From contig JAJZMA010000024.1 in NCBI GenBank assembly GCA_021850405.1, forward strand, positions 1 through 7,633: a stretch of DNA of 7,633 nucleotides, read 5' to 3'. Shown one piece after another: positions 1-5,959 of this stretch (position 1 is the first letter of the stretch; the number at the start of each line of letters is the position of its first letter). Source of the DNA: a bacterium. Lineage in GTDB: Bacteria; Chloroflexota; Dormibacteria; Aeolococcales; Aeolococcaceae. The notes beneath the pieces are model-generated. The model was not told where the DNA came from and did not search any database. It saw only the letters and a list, made by a program, of their open reading frames with translations. The translations under genes and the position numbers were made by a program.

Positions 1-147
1 AGGGTGATCCAGGTAGACAGTGGCGCTGGTTACGCGTCTCCAGCTGCTGGTGCCTTTCCCACTCCCCTGTATGCAGAGCTTTGTGGTTTCATATGTGCAC
101 ATTTTATTGGCTCCTTCCTTTTTCCCTTCCCCGGACCGACTGGATCC

Positions 148-891
148 TTATCTGCCCAGATAGGTGTCAAACCAGCTGAAGATCTTCTCCCACCCGTCAT
201 TGGCGGCTTCCGGCCGATAGCTGGGGCGGTCGACGGCAAAAAAGGCATGGCCAGCTCCTTCGTAGGAGTGAAACTCATGGGTCTTGCCCAGCCGGCTCAG
301 CTCCGCATCCAGGATCTCTACCTCCTCAGGTGTAGGGAACTTGTCGTCCTTGCCGAACATGCCAAGCAGTGGGCACGACAGGTTTGCTGCCTTGTCCATT
401 ATTGGCGCAAAGGTCAGAGGTGAGCCTGCTGGGGTTCCATGCACCACGCCAGCCCCGTAGCAGTCGACAGCGGCATCCAGGTCAAGGCTGCAGGCAGAGA
501 GAAAAGACTGGCGCCCCCCTGAGCAGTAGCCGATTACGCCAACTTTTCCATTTGAAGTGGTGAGGTTACGCAGGGTATGTGTCGCTCCGGCGACATCCCC
601 CACAAGCCGCTCATCCGGCACACCACCGTTTGCCCTTGCTGTGGCGGCAGCATCATCTGGCTTGGCGCCAGGAGCCTCACGGTGGTACAGGTTGGGACAG
701 ATGGCATTGAATCCATTGACAGCAAATTTCCGTACTATCTCCTTGGTCGCAGCGTCGTAACCAGGCATGTGATGGATGACCACCACACCGCCCCGCTGGC
801 CCTGGGCCATGGGGCGAGCCAGGTAGGCCTCGATATCGTCATCGTTGTGCCCACGGATTGAGACGGTCTCGGCAAGGATCGCATCGTACAT
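148..891 (-). CDS. Dienelactone hydrolase family protein (alpha/beta hydrolase)
   Basis: This is a 247-residue alpha/beta hydrolase of the dienelactone hydrolase family. The family typically hydrolyses dienelactones or related esters and lactones in the cytoplasm, using a Cys-Asp-His triad. All three residues are visible: the nucleophile elbow GYCSGG with Cys123, Asp183 in GKDDKFPTP, and His215 in GAGHAFF. An early GVVVIHHMPG strand-loop matches the fold. The length fits the family (about 230-250). An in-frame ATG exists at 939, but I chose 891: AGGAGG lies 11 bases upstream of it, and this start puts the nucleophile at 123, as in the classical enzyme. Conserved folding begins soon after. The gene stands alone, and its upstream region contains a large hairpin. 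The exact substrate cannot be read from the sequence, since many homologues are not chlorocatechol enzymes. No chlorocatechol pathway genes are nearby. Confidence 0.93.
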   Translation of the reverse strand: MYDAILAETVSIRGHNDDDIEAYLARPMAQGQRGGVVVIHHMPGYDAATKEIVRKFAVNGFNAICPNLYHREAPGAKPDDAAATARANGGVPDERLVGDVAGATHTLRNLTTSNGKVGVIGYCSGGRQSFLSACSLDLDAAVDCYGAGVVHGTPAGSPLTFAPIMDKAANLSCPLLGMFGKDDKFPTPEEVEILDAELSRLGKTHEFHSYEGAGHAFFAVDRPSYRPEAANDGWEKIFSWFDTYLGR

Positions 892-902
892 TGCTGGTAA
901 AA

Positions 903-908
903 CCTCCT
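903..908 (-). promoter_or_regulatory. Shine-Dalgarno site that decides the hydrolase start
   Basis: On the minus strand this reads AGGAGG, followed by 11 bases and the ATG at 891. The spacing is slightly long but usable. The two alternative ATGs further upstream (939 and 927) lack a comparable site, so translation most likely starts at 891. Confidence 0.6.
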
Positions 909-993
909 GCGCACGGTAGGGATTCATTTTCTGGCACACCAGAGTCTAGCGCCTTGTACCCTTTGGCCGCCCTTTTGGGGGTGCCGGTAAGTA

Positions 994-1043
994 CCCTGCT
1001 GGCCCCTGCATCCTGCTGGTGCATGCAGGGGAGGCTGGCAGGG
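994..1043. other. Long imperfect inverted repeat (18-bp stem hairpin) upstream of the hydrolase gene
   Basis: The inner arms at 1003-1011 (CCCCTGCAT) and 1023-1031 (ATGCAGGGG) are a perfect 9-bp inverted repeat around an 11-base loop. The outer arms at 994-1002 (CCCTGCTGG) and 1035-1043 (CTGGCAGGG) pair over nine more positions, with two G-U wobbles. The two halves are separated only by a 3-base AGG bulge at 1032-1034. No T-run follows on either strand, so this is not a classical intrinsic terminator. It sits about 100 bases upstream of the hydrolase start, where it could lie in a 5' leader on the minus strand. Function is unknown. Confidence 0.6.
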
Positions 1044-1114
1044 GGCAGGAAGGGCGACGCTGCCTCATTGTGGTGGTGACGATATGCAGGAGAGCTACGG
1101 CACACCACGACCTG

Positions 1115-1211
1115 GGTCACCGGCTGGCTGGGGGCGCCAGTTCCGGTCACAAGTGCCATTTGCGTCAATACCCCTGGTCACGGTGACCAATTTTGACCAA
1201 TATTGAACCTT
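1115..1211. promoter_or_regulatory. Phased GGTCAC half-sites and palindrome, candidate operator region
   Basis: GGTCAC occurs at 1115-1120, 1145-1150 and 1176-1181, with spacings of 30 and 31 bp, close to three helical turns. The last copy is part of a perfect palindrome at 1175-1189: TGGTCAC, one central base, GTGACCA. On its right side TGACCAAT recurs at 1184-1191 and 1194-1201, exactly 10 bp apart, and a degenerate TGAACCTT follows at 1204. All half-sites therefore fall on one face of the helix. The array ends 66 bases before the ATG at 1278 and lies more than 220 bases from the hydrolase start, so the downstream small ORF is the likelier target. Which regulator binds is not visible, and I cannot assign a convincing -10/-35 pair. 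Confidence 0.45.
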
Positions 1212-1277
1212 TTTGCGGTTTTTTACCACTAATAAGTAGAGGGACATGTGCTTGCCCTCGAAAGCAGGGAGGAAGAA

Positions 1278-1697
1278 ATGCCCAGGAAGGTACACGATGG
1301 GCCATTGGAGTGGCGCCATACCCCTGATCCGGCTGTTTTCACATGGCGACCCAGCCAGCTGGTCTCGGATGCTTCCAGTCAGTATCCCCTTCCTGCATTT
1401 TGCAAGTCATCTATCGCGATGGCTGCCTACCGGCAGGGCACATTGCCTACCCTGGACGTGAGAAGGTGTGGCAACGGCTCGAATAGTCCTCCTGCCACCC
1501 AGTCGAGCGAGCGGGACTGCGTGCCTGGGGATGGAGGCATCTGGGCGAGCTATTGTCGTGGTGGATCCTGTGCAAACACACTGGACCTGGGGCCCCGGCA
1601 GATCCAGCATGATTCTCCTTCCTGCAATGCAGCCGGGCGCAGCGCAAGTAGCCTTGTCTTGACCGGGAGGGCGTGGCTAAATGGAGGAGAGGGGTAG
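1278..1697 (+). CDS. Hypothetical protein, possibly frameshifted
   Basis: This ORF of 139 codons is not recognised. Its main support is the start: GGGAGG at 1267-1272 stands 5 bases before the ATG, just downstream of the phased half-sites. The first 40 or so residues (basic start, then Trp- and Pro-containing sequence) look like ordinary protein. After about codon 41 the frame becomes rich in Ser, Gly and Cys and reads like non-coding sequence. At the same point another frame opens at 1400 and runs to a TAG at 1484-1486 with more protein-like content (LQVIYRDG early, then GREKVWQRLE at the end). One extra T in the TTTT at 1398-1401 would join the two into a protein of about 69 residues. The gene may thus end at 1486 and be broken here by a mutation or a base-calling error. 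No domain or function can be offered. Confidence 0.35.
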   Translation: MPRKVHDGPLEWRHTPDPAVFTWRPSQLVSDASSQYPLPAFCKSSIAMAAYRQGTLPTLDVRRCGNGSNSPPATQSSERDCVPGDGGIWASYCRGGSCANTLDLGPRQIQHDSPSCNAAGRSASSLVLTGRAWLNGGEG

Positions 1698-1812
1698 TGT
1701 TGACTTGCATGCGTGGGATTTGCCGGGGAACTTGCGCTGGCGTGCCCTTGGTGCGACGTTGCCCCATGGACAATCTGGTACACGCAATCCCGGGGAAGAT
1801 ACAACAGGTTCT
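1487..1812. other. Stretch without a recognisable gene
   Basis: Between the likely end of the small ORF and the ribosome binding site of the exported-protein gene I see no convincing coding sequence. A frame around 1531-1662 gives a short hydrophobic and Pro-rich peptide but has no ribosome binding site. TTGACT at 1700-1705 resembles a -35 box, but no matching -10 box lies 16-18 bases away. The promoter for the downstream pair of genes presumably lies in this stretch and cannot be placed with confidence. Confidence 0.4.
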
Positions 1813-1825
1813 GGAGGGTTGAAGT

Positions 1826-2419
1826 ATGTCTGGTAAACTGAGAAACCGTCTTGTGTTGGTGGCTTCTGGACTTGCAGTCGCAGGGGTAGCTGTAGTAGTC
1901 CTGCTGGCAGCATCCAGCCACGCTGGAGCTTACGGGGCTGTGGGCGCTCCGAGTCGGTGGTTTCCAACCAGTGCATTCCAGGCTACAACGGCATTTTCCG
2001 ACGTAACGTTTGAGTGGACAAGTGCATCTTCGGTTCCATCAAGTCTTGTGGTGGGGGGGACGCCACATTCCATGATGAGCAAGAATGCCATGGAATCCCT
2101 GTTGATTGCACGTGAGCCGGAGGGTACAAGAGTGCTTGCCGCATCCCTGGCAAAGGTTGCCAGTGTGCCAGCTGCACCCGGATCAGACTCCGCAGCCGTG
2201 TACTGGGTGATTGCTCTCGATCCGGCTGGCGGGGTTCCAATGTCGAGTGGCGGAGGACTTTCAGTCGGACCATCCAGTGGGGCTCTGCCCTCTGCCTCGG
2301 CGCCGTCGACACCAACTCCCAATGTCTTTCTGCTTTTTGTCAACCCATACACGGGAAAAACAGCAATGACGCTCGAAGAGTATGATCCTGCGGTTCCACC
2401 GCTCCCTGTGATCAGGTAA
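1826..2419 (+). CDS. Membrane-anchored exported protein of unknown function
   Basis: This 197-residue protein was not recognised. It has a short basic N-terminus (MSGKLRNR) followed by one hydrophobic segment at about residues 9-29, consistent with a signal anchor or an uncleaved signal peptide and an extracytoplasmic remainder. The body has two similar short elements: VYWVIALDPAGG near 126-136, and VFLLFVNPYTGKTAM near 167-181. They are separated by a Ser/Gly/Pro-rich linker at about 137-166. The strand-(V/L)(D/N)P-x-x-G pattern recalls small beta domains such as PepSY-like folds, but this is only a resemblance. The start is well supported by GGAGGG at 1813-1818, seven bases before the ATG. 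The next gene begins 12 bases after the stop on the same strand, so the two are probably one transcript and may act together at the cell surface. Confidence 0.8.
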   Translation: MSGKLRNRLVLVASGLAVAGVAVVVLLAASSHAGAYGAVGAPSRWFPTSAFQATTAFSDVTFEWTSASSVPSSLVVGGTPHSMMSKNAMESLLIAREPEGTRVLAASLAKVASVPAAPGSDSAAVYWVIALDPAGGVPMSSGGGLSVGPSSGALPSASAPSTPTPNVFLLFVNPYTGKTAMTLEEYDPAVPPLPVIR

Positions 2420-2431
2420 AGGCTGTTTGAC

Positions 2432-3595
2432 ATGAAGCCTCAAGGACGCCTCCTGCTTGCCGGAATGCTTTCCGCAGGACTGCTTGCAGCCTGCGCGCCT
2501 ACGGCTGCAACCCAGCGTCCCGCCTGGAGCGCTGTCAGTGTGGTGAGCAAGGATGTAGCCCTGCAGGGCATCGCCTGCGCTGGGCACGGACTCTGCTTTG
2601 CAGTTGGGAGCCTTGAGGGGCCGCCTGGATTCATGAGCGCAGTTGTCGAGAAGTGGAACGGCAGCAACTGGGTGATGAGTGCAGTTCCGCGTACAGCAGG
2701 GTCGCTGGACTCCATTGCCTGCCCTTCTGCGAATTACTGCCTGGCGGCTGGGATTGGTCCGCCAGCCTGTCCGGCAGAGGGTCCTTGCATCTCAGAGGGG
2801 CTTCTTCCCGTCAAGTCCCGCATGCCAGTACTCCTGTCATGGGAGGGTGGAGTATGGAAAAGTGCGGCCGCGCCGGGCTCATCCGGAGAGACCATTGAGC
2901 AGGTTGCCTGCCAGGCACCAGGAAACTGCCTCTCGCTCAACAACTCCGGGCTGTTCCAGCTCTCTGCTGGAACCTGGCGGTCAGTCCACCTGCCCTTTGC
3001 TCCCGTGAGTGTGGCCTGTGGCCCATCTGTGTGTCTGGCAGCGGGAGCCAAAACCAACCAACCGGTGTCACAGTTTATGGGCGCGGTCACGAGCGGTGGG
3101 GCCTGGAAGGTGTTGCAGGATGTGGGTGCGGTCCCCGTGCCCAGCTCTCCCGTGGCAATGTCCTGTCCTGGCAAGTCCGGATGTGTAATCTTCTGGAACA
3201 ATGCCTCCAGTGCACAGATACATGAGCTGCTGGTTGCAAATGGGGAGGTTGTCGACAGGATAGCTGCCAGCCCGGTGGCAAGGGTAGTCGATCTGGGAAC
3301 CTCACTCTGGTGTTCCACAACATCCAGATGTATCGTCGCCGGGACTGAGGAGCTGGGGCAAGGGGTCAATGGTACTGGTGCTCGCCCGGAGGTTGTGAAC
3401 ATTGTCGGGAGCCACATCAGTAGCGACGCTCTCCCCCTGCCAGTATCTCCTGCTGGTCTGGCATCGCAAAACGCTAGTGCAGCGCTTGCCTGTGAGACAA
3501 CATCGTATTGCCTTGCAGTGGGCACCAGCTATCTGCAGGAGGCAGGGCTCGGTGTCACGCTACCCCAGAGGGCATTTGCTGACGCAATCCGGTGA
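2432..3595 (+). CDS. Lipoprotein with Cys-pair beta-propeller-like repeats
   Basis: This 387-residue protein starts with a lipoprotein signal: a basic n-region, a hydrophobic stretch and the lipobox LAAC with Cys21 as the lipidation site. The mature part is built from a recurring unit of the form (I/V/M)-x-C-x5-C-(L/F/I)-x-x-G. Cys pairs lie at 49/55, 97/103, 160/166, 196/201 (one residue shorter), 245/251, 294/300 and 354/360, with an extra pair at 113/119. Most repeats also carry a W-containing strand such as KWNGSNW or WEGGVWK. The 36-63 residue spacing suggests blades of a secreted beta-propeller, each probably closed by a disulfide, which fits an oxidising extracytoplasmic location. Similar Cys-pair repeats are known in exported actinobacterial proteins of unknown function. 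The start has only a weak AAAGG at 2418-2422 and may rely on coupling to the upstream gene. Ligand and role are unknown. Confidence 0.85.
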   Translation: MKPQGRLLLAGMLSAGLLAACAPTAATQRPAWSAVSVVSKDVALQGIACAGHGLCFAVGSLEGPPGFMSAVVEKWNGSNWVMSAVPRTAGSLDSIACPSANYCLAAGIGPPACPAEGPCISEGLLPVKSRMPVLLSWEGGVWKSAAAPGSSGETIEQVACQAPGNCLSLNNSGLFQLSAGTWRSVHLPFAPVSVACGPSVCLAAGAKTNQPVSQFMGAVTSGGAWKVLQDVGAVPVPSSPVAMSCPGKSGCVIFWNNASSAQIHELLVANGEVVDRIAASPVARVVDLGTSLWCSTTSRCIVAGTEELGQGVNGTGARPEVVNIVGSHISSDALPLPVSPAGLASQNASAALACETTSYCLAVGTSYLQEAGLGVTLPQRAFADAIR

Positions 3596-3719
3596 GTTGG
3601 GCGCTGGATGCATAGGAATGCGAGTGGTGCCCTTGCCGATCCCAGGACAATGTCGTGTTCTCGGTGGCTCTCATTGGTTGTATTAGCCGGTAGAAAGCGG
3701 GCATACGCAGGAGGGGGCC

Positions 3720-3851
3720 ATGGTGAAACTGGTTCGCCCTTCCGGCCCAAGGCACGGGAGACTGGTCTGGAAGGGAATGGTGAATGTTCGGCCCGGACTG
3801 TCGCCCACCGCGATGGTCCTACTGTCCTGCCGCATCAACTCCAAAAGCCAC
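3720..3851 (+). pseudogene. 5' exon of a small ORF interrupted by the group II intron
   Basis: An ATG at 3720 is preceded by AGGAGG at 3709-3714 with a 5-base gap, one of the best ribosome binding sites in the window. The frame runs exactly 44 codons to the intron boundary at 3851, ending on a complete His codon. After removal of the intron it continues in frame at 5772 for 31 codons to a TGA at 5865-5867. The product would be about 75 residues, basic at first and hydrophobic later (SGDLIIRGAAII). Third positions of the 5' exon are about 75% G or C, consistent with coding. I do not recognise the protein. A caution: the spliced minus strand is also open across the junction, so the in-frame continuation may be partly chance. 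If real, expression of this gene depends on intron splicing. Confidence 0.35.
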
Positions 3852-4353
3852 GTGTGCCCAGCAAAGGGCCAATCAACCAGCGGGTGCAAGTCCCGCATCG
3901 CCAAGCCGCCAGAGGAGGCGATTAGTCAACCTCCGGCGTCCATCGAGAGGTGGGCGTCGAAGCGAGGAGAAGCAAATCCACAGGCCGCAATGAAAATGAA
4001 CACTACCGCATCGAAATGGAGTGCCGTAAGGCGATACGTGGGCCGAGCCCGGGTGATTTGGGCGAAGGCAGAATTCCGAGGCATGGATTCTGGAGCACCC
4101 CGGAACCACGACGGTGTAGAGGTGACGGCATGTGGAGAAGGCTGGTTGGTCAACTGGGGAGACCCTACCGCACCCGACGGTGTGTCAATGACTGTCGGAA
4201 GCATGTCCCGGTATAAGGCCATACCGAAAGCCGGTACGGTGCGGAGGGAGTCGGACGGGGCCATAGTACCCATGATCGGCAGGACAACAGAACCTGTCGT
4301 AGGAAAGGGCCCCGACTTCGGTGACGCGTTCCCTGCGAGGGACGGGTGAGGGC

Positions 4354-5676
4354 ATGGCGAACGCCAACAACCCCATCGACAAAGCTCGTGCACTCCAGCG
4401 AACGCTCTACGTGGCCGCGAAGCAGACGCCAACACGGAGGTTCCATGCACTCTATGACCGGATAACTCAGCCCCACATTGTGCGCGAAGCCTGGAGACAG
4501 GTGAAGCGCAACAAGGGAGCCGCTGGCATCGACGGCAAGACCATCGCAGACATTGAAGTTTACGGTGACGAGCGGATGATAGCGGATGTCTGTGCACTGC
4601 TTGGGGAGGGGCGATATCGTCCCCGACCAGTACGACGTGTCCTCATTCCCAAACCCGGACGACCGTCAGAACGACGGCCTCTGGGGATACCGGGGGTGGT
4701 GGATCGCGTTGTGCAGACAGCGACACGGCTGGTTCTCGAACCATTATTTGAGGCCAGTTTTCTGGACTGTTCGTACGGTTTTCGACCGAAGCGTTCGGCG
4801 CAGCAAGCGCTGGAGGTAATCCGGAAGGAAATCAACGGCGGGAAGGGATGGATCGTCGAGGTGGACTTTGCCGACTACTTTGGAAGCATTGACCATGAGC
4901 TTCTGCTGAAGCTTGTGGCGCGTCGCGTGAGCGACCGACGGGTACTGCGGCTGTTACGACTGATGCTCAAAGCTGGGGCGATGGAGGAGGGACGATATGT
5001 CTCAACCTCAACGGGGATTCCGCAAGGAGGAACCATATCGCCTTTGCTGAGCAATGTGTACGGCCACGCTCTGGATGCTCTCTTTGAGAAGGAGATGAGC
5101 CATCTTGGGAAGATCATCCGCTATGCGGATGATCTGGTAATCCTGTGTCGAACGAAGGCAGATGCAGAGGAAGCCCTGGCGTGGCTCCAGAGAAGGGCCA
5201 GCGGCCTACACCTCACCCTGCATCCGACGAAAACTCGTCTGGTGTATGTGGGGGACGGATCGCACGGCTTTGACTTTCTGGGGTTCCACATCCATATGGT
5301 AATGTCGTGGCGGTACCAGAAACGGTACTGTCAGCGATGGCCGTCAACGCGGGCCATGTCCTCAATCCGGCAACGGATAAGAGAGATAACGGCACCGCGC
5401 CACAAGCTGAAACATCCCATTGCGGAGATAGTAGAAGAGCTGAACCCGGTGCTGCGAGGATGGAACATTTACTTTCGGACGGGCAACTCCGCCCGGAAGT
5501 TTTCCCAGATTGACAGCTACGTCCACGAACGGCTCGCGCTCTTTGATAGCAAGAAGAGACAGAAGTCGGGGCGCCGTTGGGGTAAAGTGCATACCAATGC
5601 GTGGATGGCCACGCTTTGTGTGTACCGCCTCTCGGGGTCGGTCCGTTACTCAACGTCTGCGACAGGGGTTACGTGA
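4354..5676 (+). CDS. ltrA: Group II intron reverse transcriptase/maturase
   Basis: This 440-residue intron-encoded protein copies the intron into DNA targets and helps its RNA fold and splice. The N-terminal RT-0/RT-1 region is followed by RNKGAAGIDG (about 52-61), the fingers motif YRPRPVRRVLIPK (88-100), and CSYGFRPKRSA (139-149). The palm motif DFADYFGSID comes next with catalytic Asp171, then GIPQGG (221-226), and YADD (257-260) with the two catalytic aspartates. HPTKT and GFDFLGFHIH (around 290-314) complete the RT domain. The thumb/maturase domain X spans about 328-400, including NPVLRGWNIYFRTGN. There is no HNH endonuclease domain; the protein ends about 40 residues after domain X. All frame and active-site elements are intact. 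I took the ATG at 4354 because family members begin near here; a GTG at 4321 would add only 11 residues of ribozyme sequence. The stop lies 11 bases before domain V. Confidence 0.97.
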   Translation: MANANNPIDKARALQRTLYVAAKQTPTRRFHALYDRITQPHIVREAWRQVKRNKGAAGIDGKTIADIEVYGDERMIADVCALLGEGRYRPRPVRRVLIPKPGRPSERRPLGIPGVVDRVVQTATRLVLEPLFEASFLDCSYGFRPKRSAQQALEVIRKEINGGKGWIVEVDFADYFGSIDHELLLKLVARRVSDRRVLRLLRLMLKAGAMEEGRYVSTSTGIPQGGTISPLLSNVYGHALDALFEKEMSHLGKIIRYADDLVILCRTKADAEEALAWLQRRASGLHLTLHPTKTRLVYVGDGSHGFDFLGFHIHMVMSWRYQKRYCQRWPSTRAMSSIRQRIREITAPRHKLKHPIAEIVEELNPVLRGWNIYFRTGNSARKFSQIDSYVHERLALFDSKKRQKSGRRWGKVHTNAWMATLCVYRLSGSVRYSTSATGVT

Positions 5677-5687
5677 ACACCGTCGGA

Positions 5688-5720
5688 AAGCCGTGTGAGG
5701 GCAAATCTCATGCACGGTTT
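5688..5720 (+). ncRNA. Group II intron domain V (catalytic hairpin)
   Basis: AAGCCGTG (5688-5695) pairs with CACGGTTT (5713-5720), including one G-U. A two-base TG bulge (5711-5712) separates this from the upper stem TGAGG (5696-5700) with TCTCA (5706-5710), capped by a GCAAA loop. The conserved AGC catalytic triad is at 5689-5691. Size and shape match domain V (about 34 nt), the ribozyme's metal-binding active site. Confidence 0.9.
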
Positions 5721-5723
5721 GAT

Positions 5724-5771
5724 GAGGGGCGGCTGGGGAGGCCTACGGGCTGATCCAGTTGCCTACTCTAC
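5724..5771 (+). ncRNA. Group II intron domain VI with branch-point adenosine
   Basis: GAG (5724-5726) pairs with CTC (5766-5768), and GGGC (5727-5730) with GCCT (5761-5764). This leaves A5765 as the single bulged base, the expected lariat branch point at position -7. Above it GGCTGG (5731-5736) pairs with CCAGTT (5755-5760). The 3' tail TAC ends the intron at 5771. Confidence 0.87.
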
Positions 5772-5867
5772 CATGCTGCCAAGACGATGCTTTTCCCGAT
5801 TGCATCTGGTGATCTCATCATACGGGGTGCGGCCATCATCCCCGGCCCCAGGATGCCTTGCGAGTGA
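5772..5867 (+). pseudogene. 3' exon of the intron-interrupted small ORF
   Basis: Immediately after the predicted 3' splice site the sequence reads 31 codons (starting H-A-A-K-T-M-L-F) to a TGA, in the frame set by the ATG at 3720. See the 5' exon entry. Without splicing this segment has no ribosome binding site of its own. The product is unrecognised. Confidence 0.33.
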
Positions 5868-5921
5868 CAGTTTCTGACCGGGCTTCTGCTGGGGATCCGG
5901 GAGGAGGTTGCTGGCAAGCCC

Positions 5922-5959
5922 TTGTACATAACGGTGGTTCAGTGTGCGATTTGTACATG
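5922..5959 (+). promoter_or_regulatory. Two TGTACA palindromes, probable toxin-antitoxin operator and promoter
   Basis: TTGTACAT occurs at 5922-5929 and again at 5952-5959. The TGTACA cores (5923-5928 and 5953-5958) are exactly 30 bp apart, and the second overlaps the antitoxin ATG at 5957. TGTACA is the core bound by the YefM-YoeB complex in its own operator, so autoregulation by the encoded pair is likely. TTGTAC at 5922 could serve as a -35 box with a weak TGCGAT at 5945-5950 as -10 (17-base spacer). Transcription would then start at or next to the ATG. This matches the absence of a Shine-Dalgarno site and suggests a leaderless mRNA. Confidence 0.55.

Larger units (their letters stand above)
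3852..5771 (+). mobile_element. Group II intron, apparently complete
   Basis: This is a retroelement of about 1,920 bases made of a ribozyme with a maturase ORF in its domain IV. The 5' end is GTGTG, matching the GUGYG consensus, and is followed by early domain I stems: GCCC 3856-3859 with GGGC 3866-3869, and GCGGG 3880-3884 with CCCGC 3892-3896. The 3' part has a clear domain V, a 3-base GAT joiner, and a domain VI with a bulged adenosine seven bases from the end, giving a terminal AC. The boundary is therefore predicted at 5771/5772. The region before the maturase (about 3852-4353) has no gene and holds domains I to III. The reverse transcriptase is intact, so the element could still be active or recently acquired. 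I could not find a convincing EBS1 for the 5' exon end AGCCAC, so the 5' boundary is somewhat less certain than the 3' one. I did not assign a subclass. Confidence 0.9.

Noticed and set aside
4..423. Plus-strand frame of 139 codons at the left edge
   Set aside because: Mostly antisense to the hydrolase gene, with no ribosome binding site and no recognisable motif; bases 1-147 show no convincing gene or terminator.
839..1168. Minus-strand frame of 109 codons upstream of the hydrolase
   Set aside because: Overlaps the hydrolase start out of frame, covers the hairpin, and has Pro/Ser/Cys-rich composition typical of a chance frame.
1700..1705. TTGACT as a promoter -35 for the exported-protein pair
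   Set aside because: No acceptable -10 element at 16-18 bases, and it is over 120 bases from the start codon.
1930..2433. Minus-strand frame of 167 codons
   Set aside because: Antisense shadow of the anchored exported protein, which has a proper ribosome binding site and membrane segment.
2734..3525. Minus-strand frame of 263 codons
   Set aside because: Antisense to the Cys-pair lipoprotein, whose repeats and lipobox show the true coding frame.
3608..3925. Plus-strand frame of 105 codons crossing the intron 5' boundary
   Set aside because: No ribosome binding site; it overlaps the better-supported ORF at 3720 and runs into ribozyme sequence.
3720..4349. 209-codon continuous reading from the 5' exon into the intron
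   Set aside because: Beyond codon 44 the frame passes through domains I-III of the ribozyme, so the extension is chance.
3926..4597. Minus-strand frame of 223 codons
   Set aside because: Antisense to the ribozyme and the start of the maturase; no motif.
5213..5653. Minus-strand frame of 146 codons
   Set aside because: Antisense shadow of the maturase C-terminal region.
5899..5907. GGGAGGAGG, a strong Shine-Dalgarno-like sequence before the antitoxin
   Set aside because: It is too far (about 50 bases) from the antitoxin ATG, and no start codon at proper spacing opens a meaningful frame.
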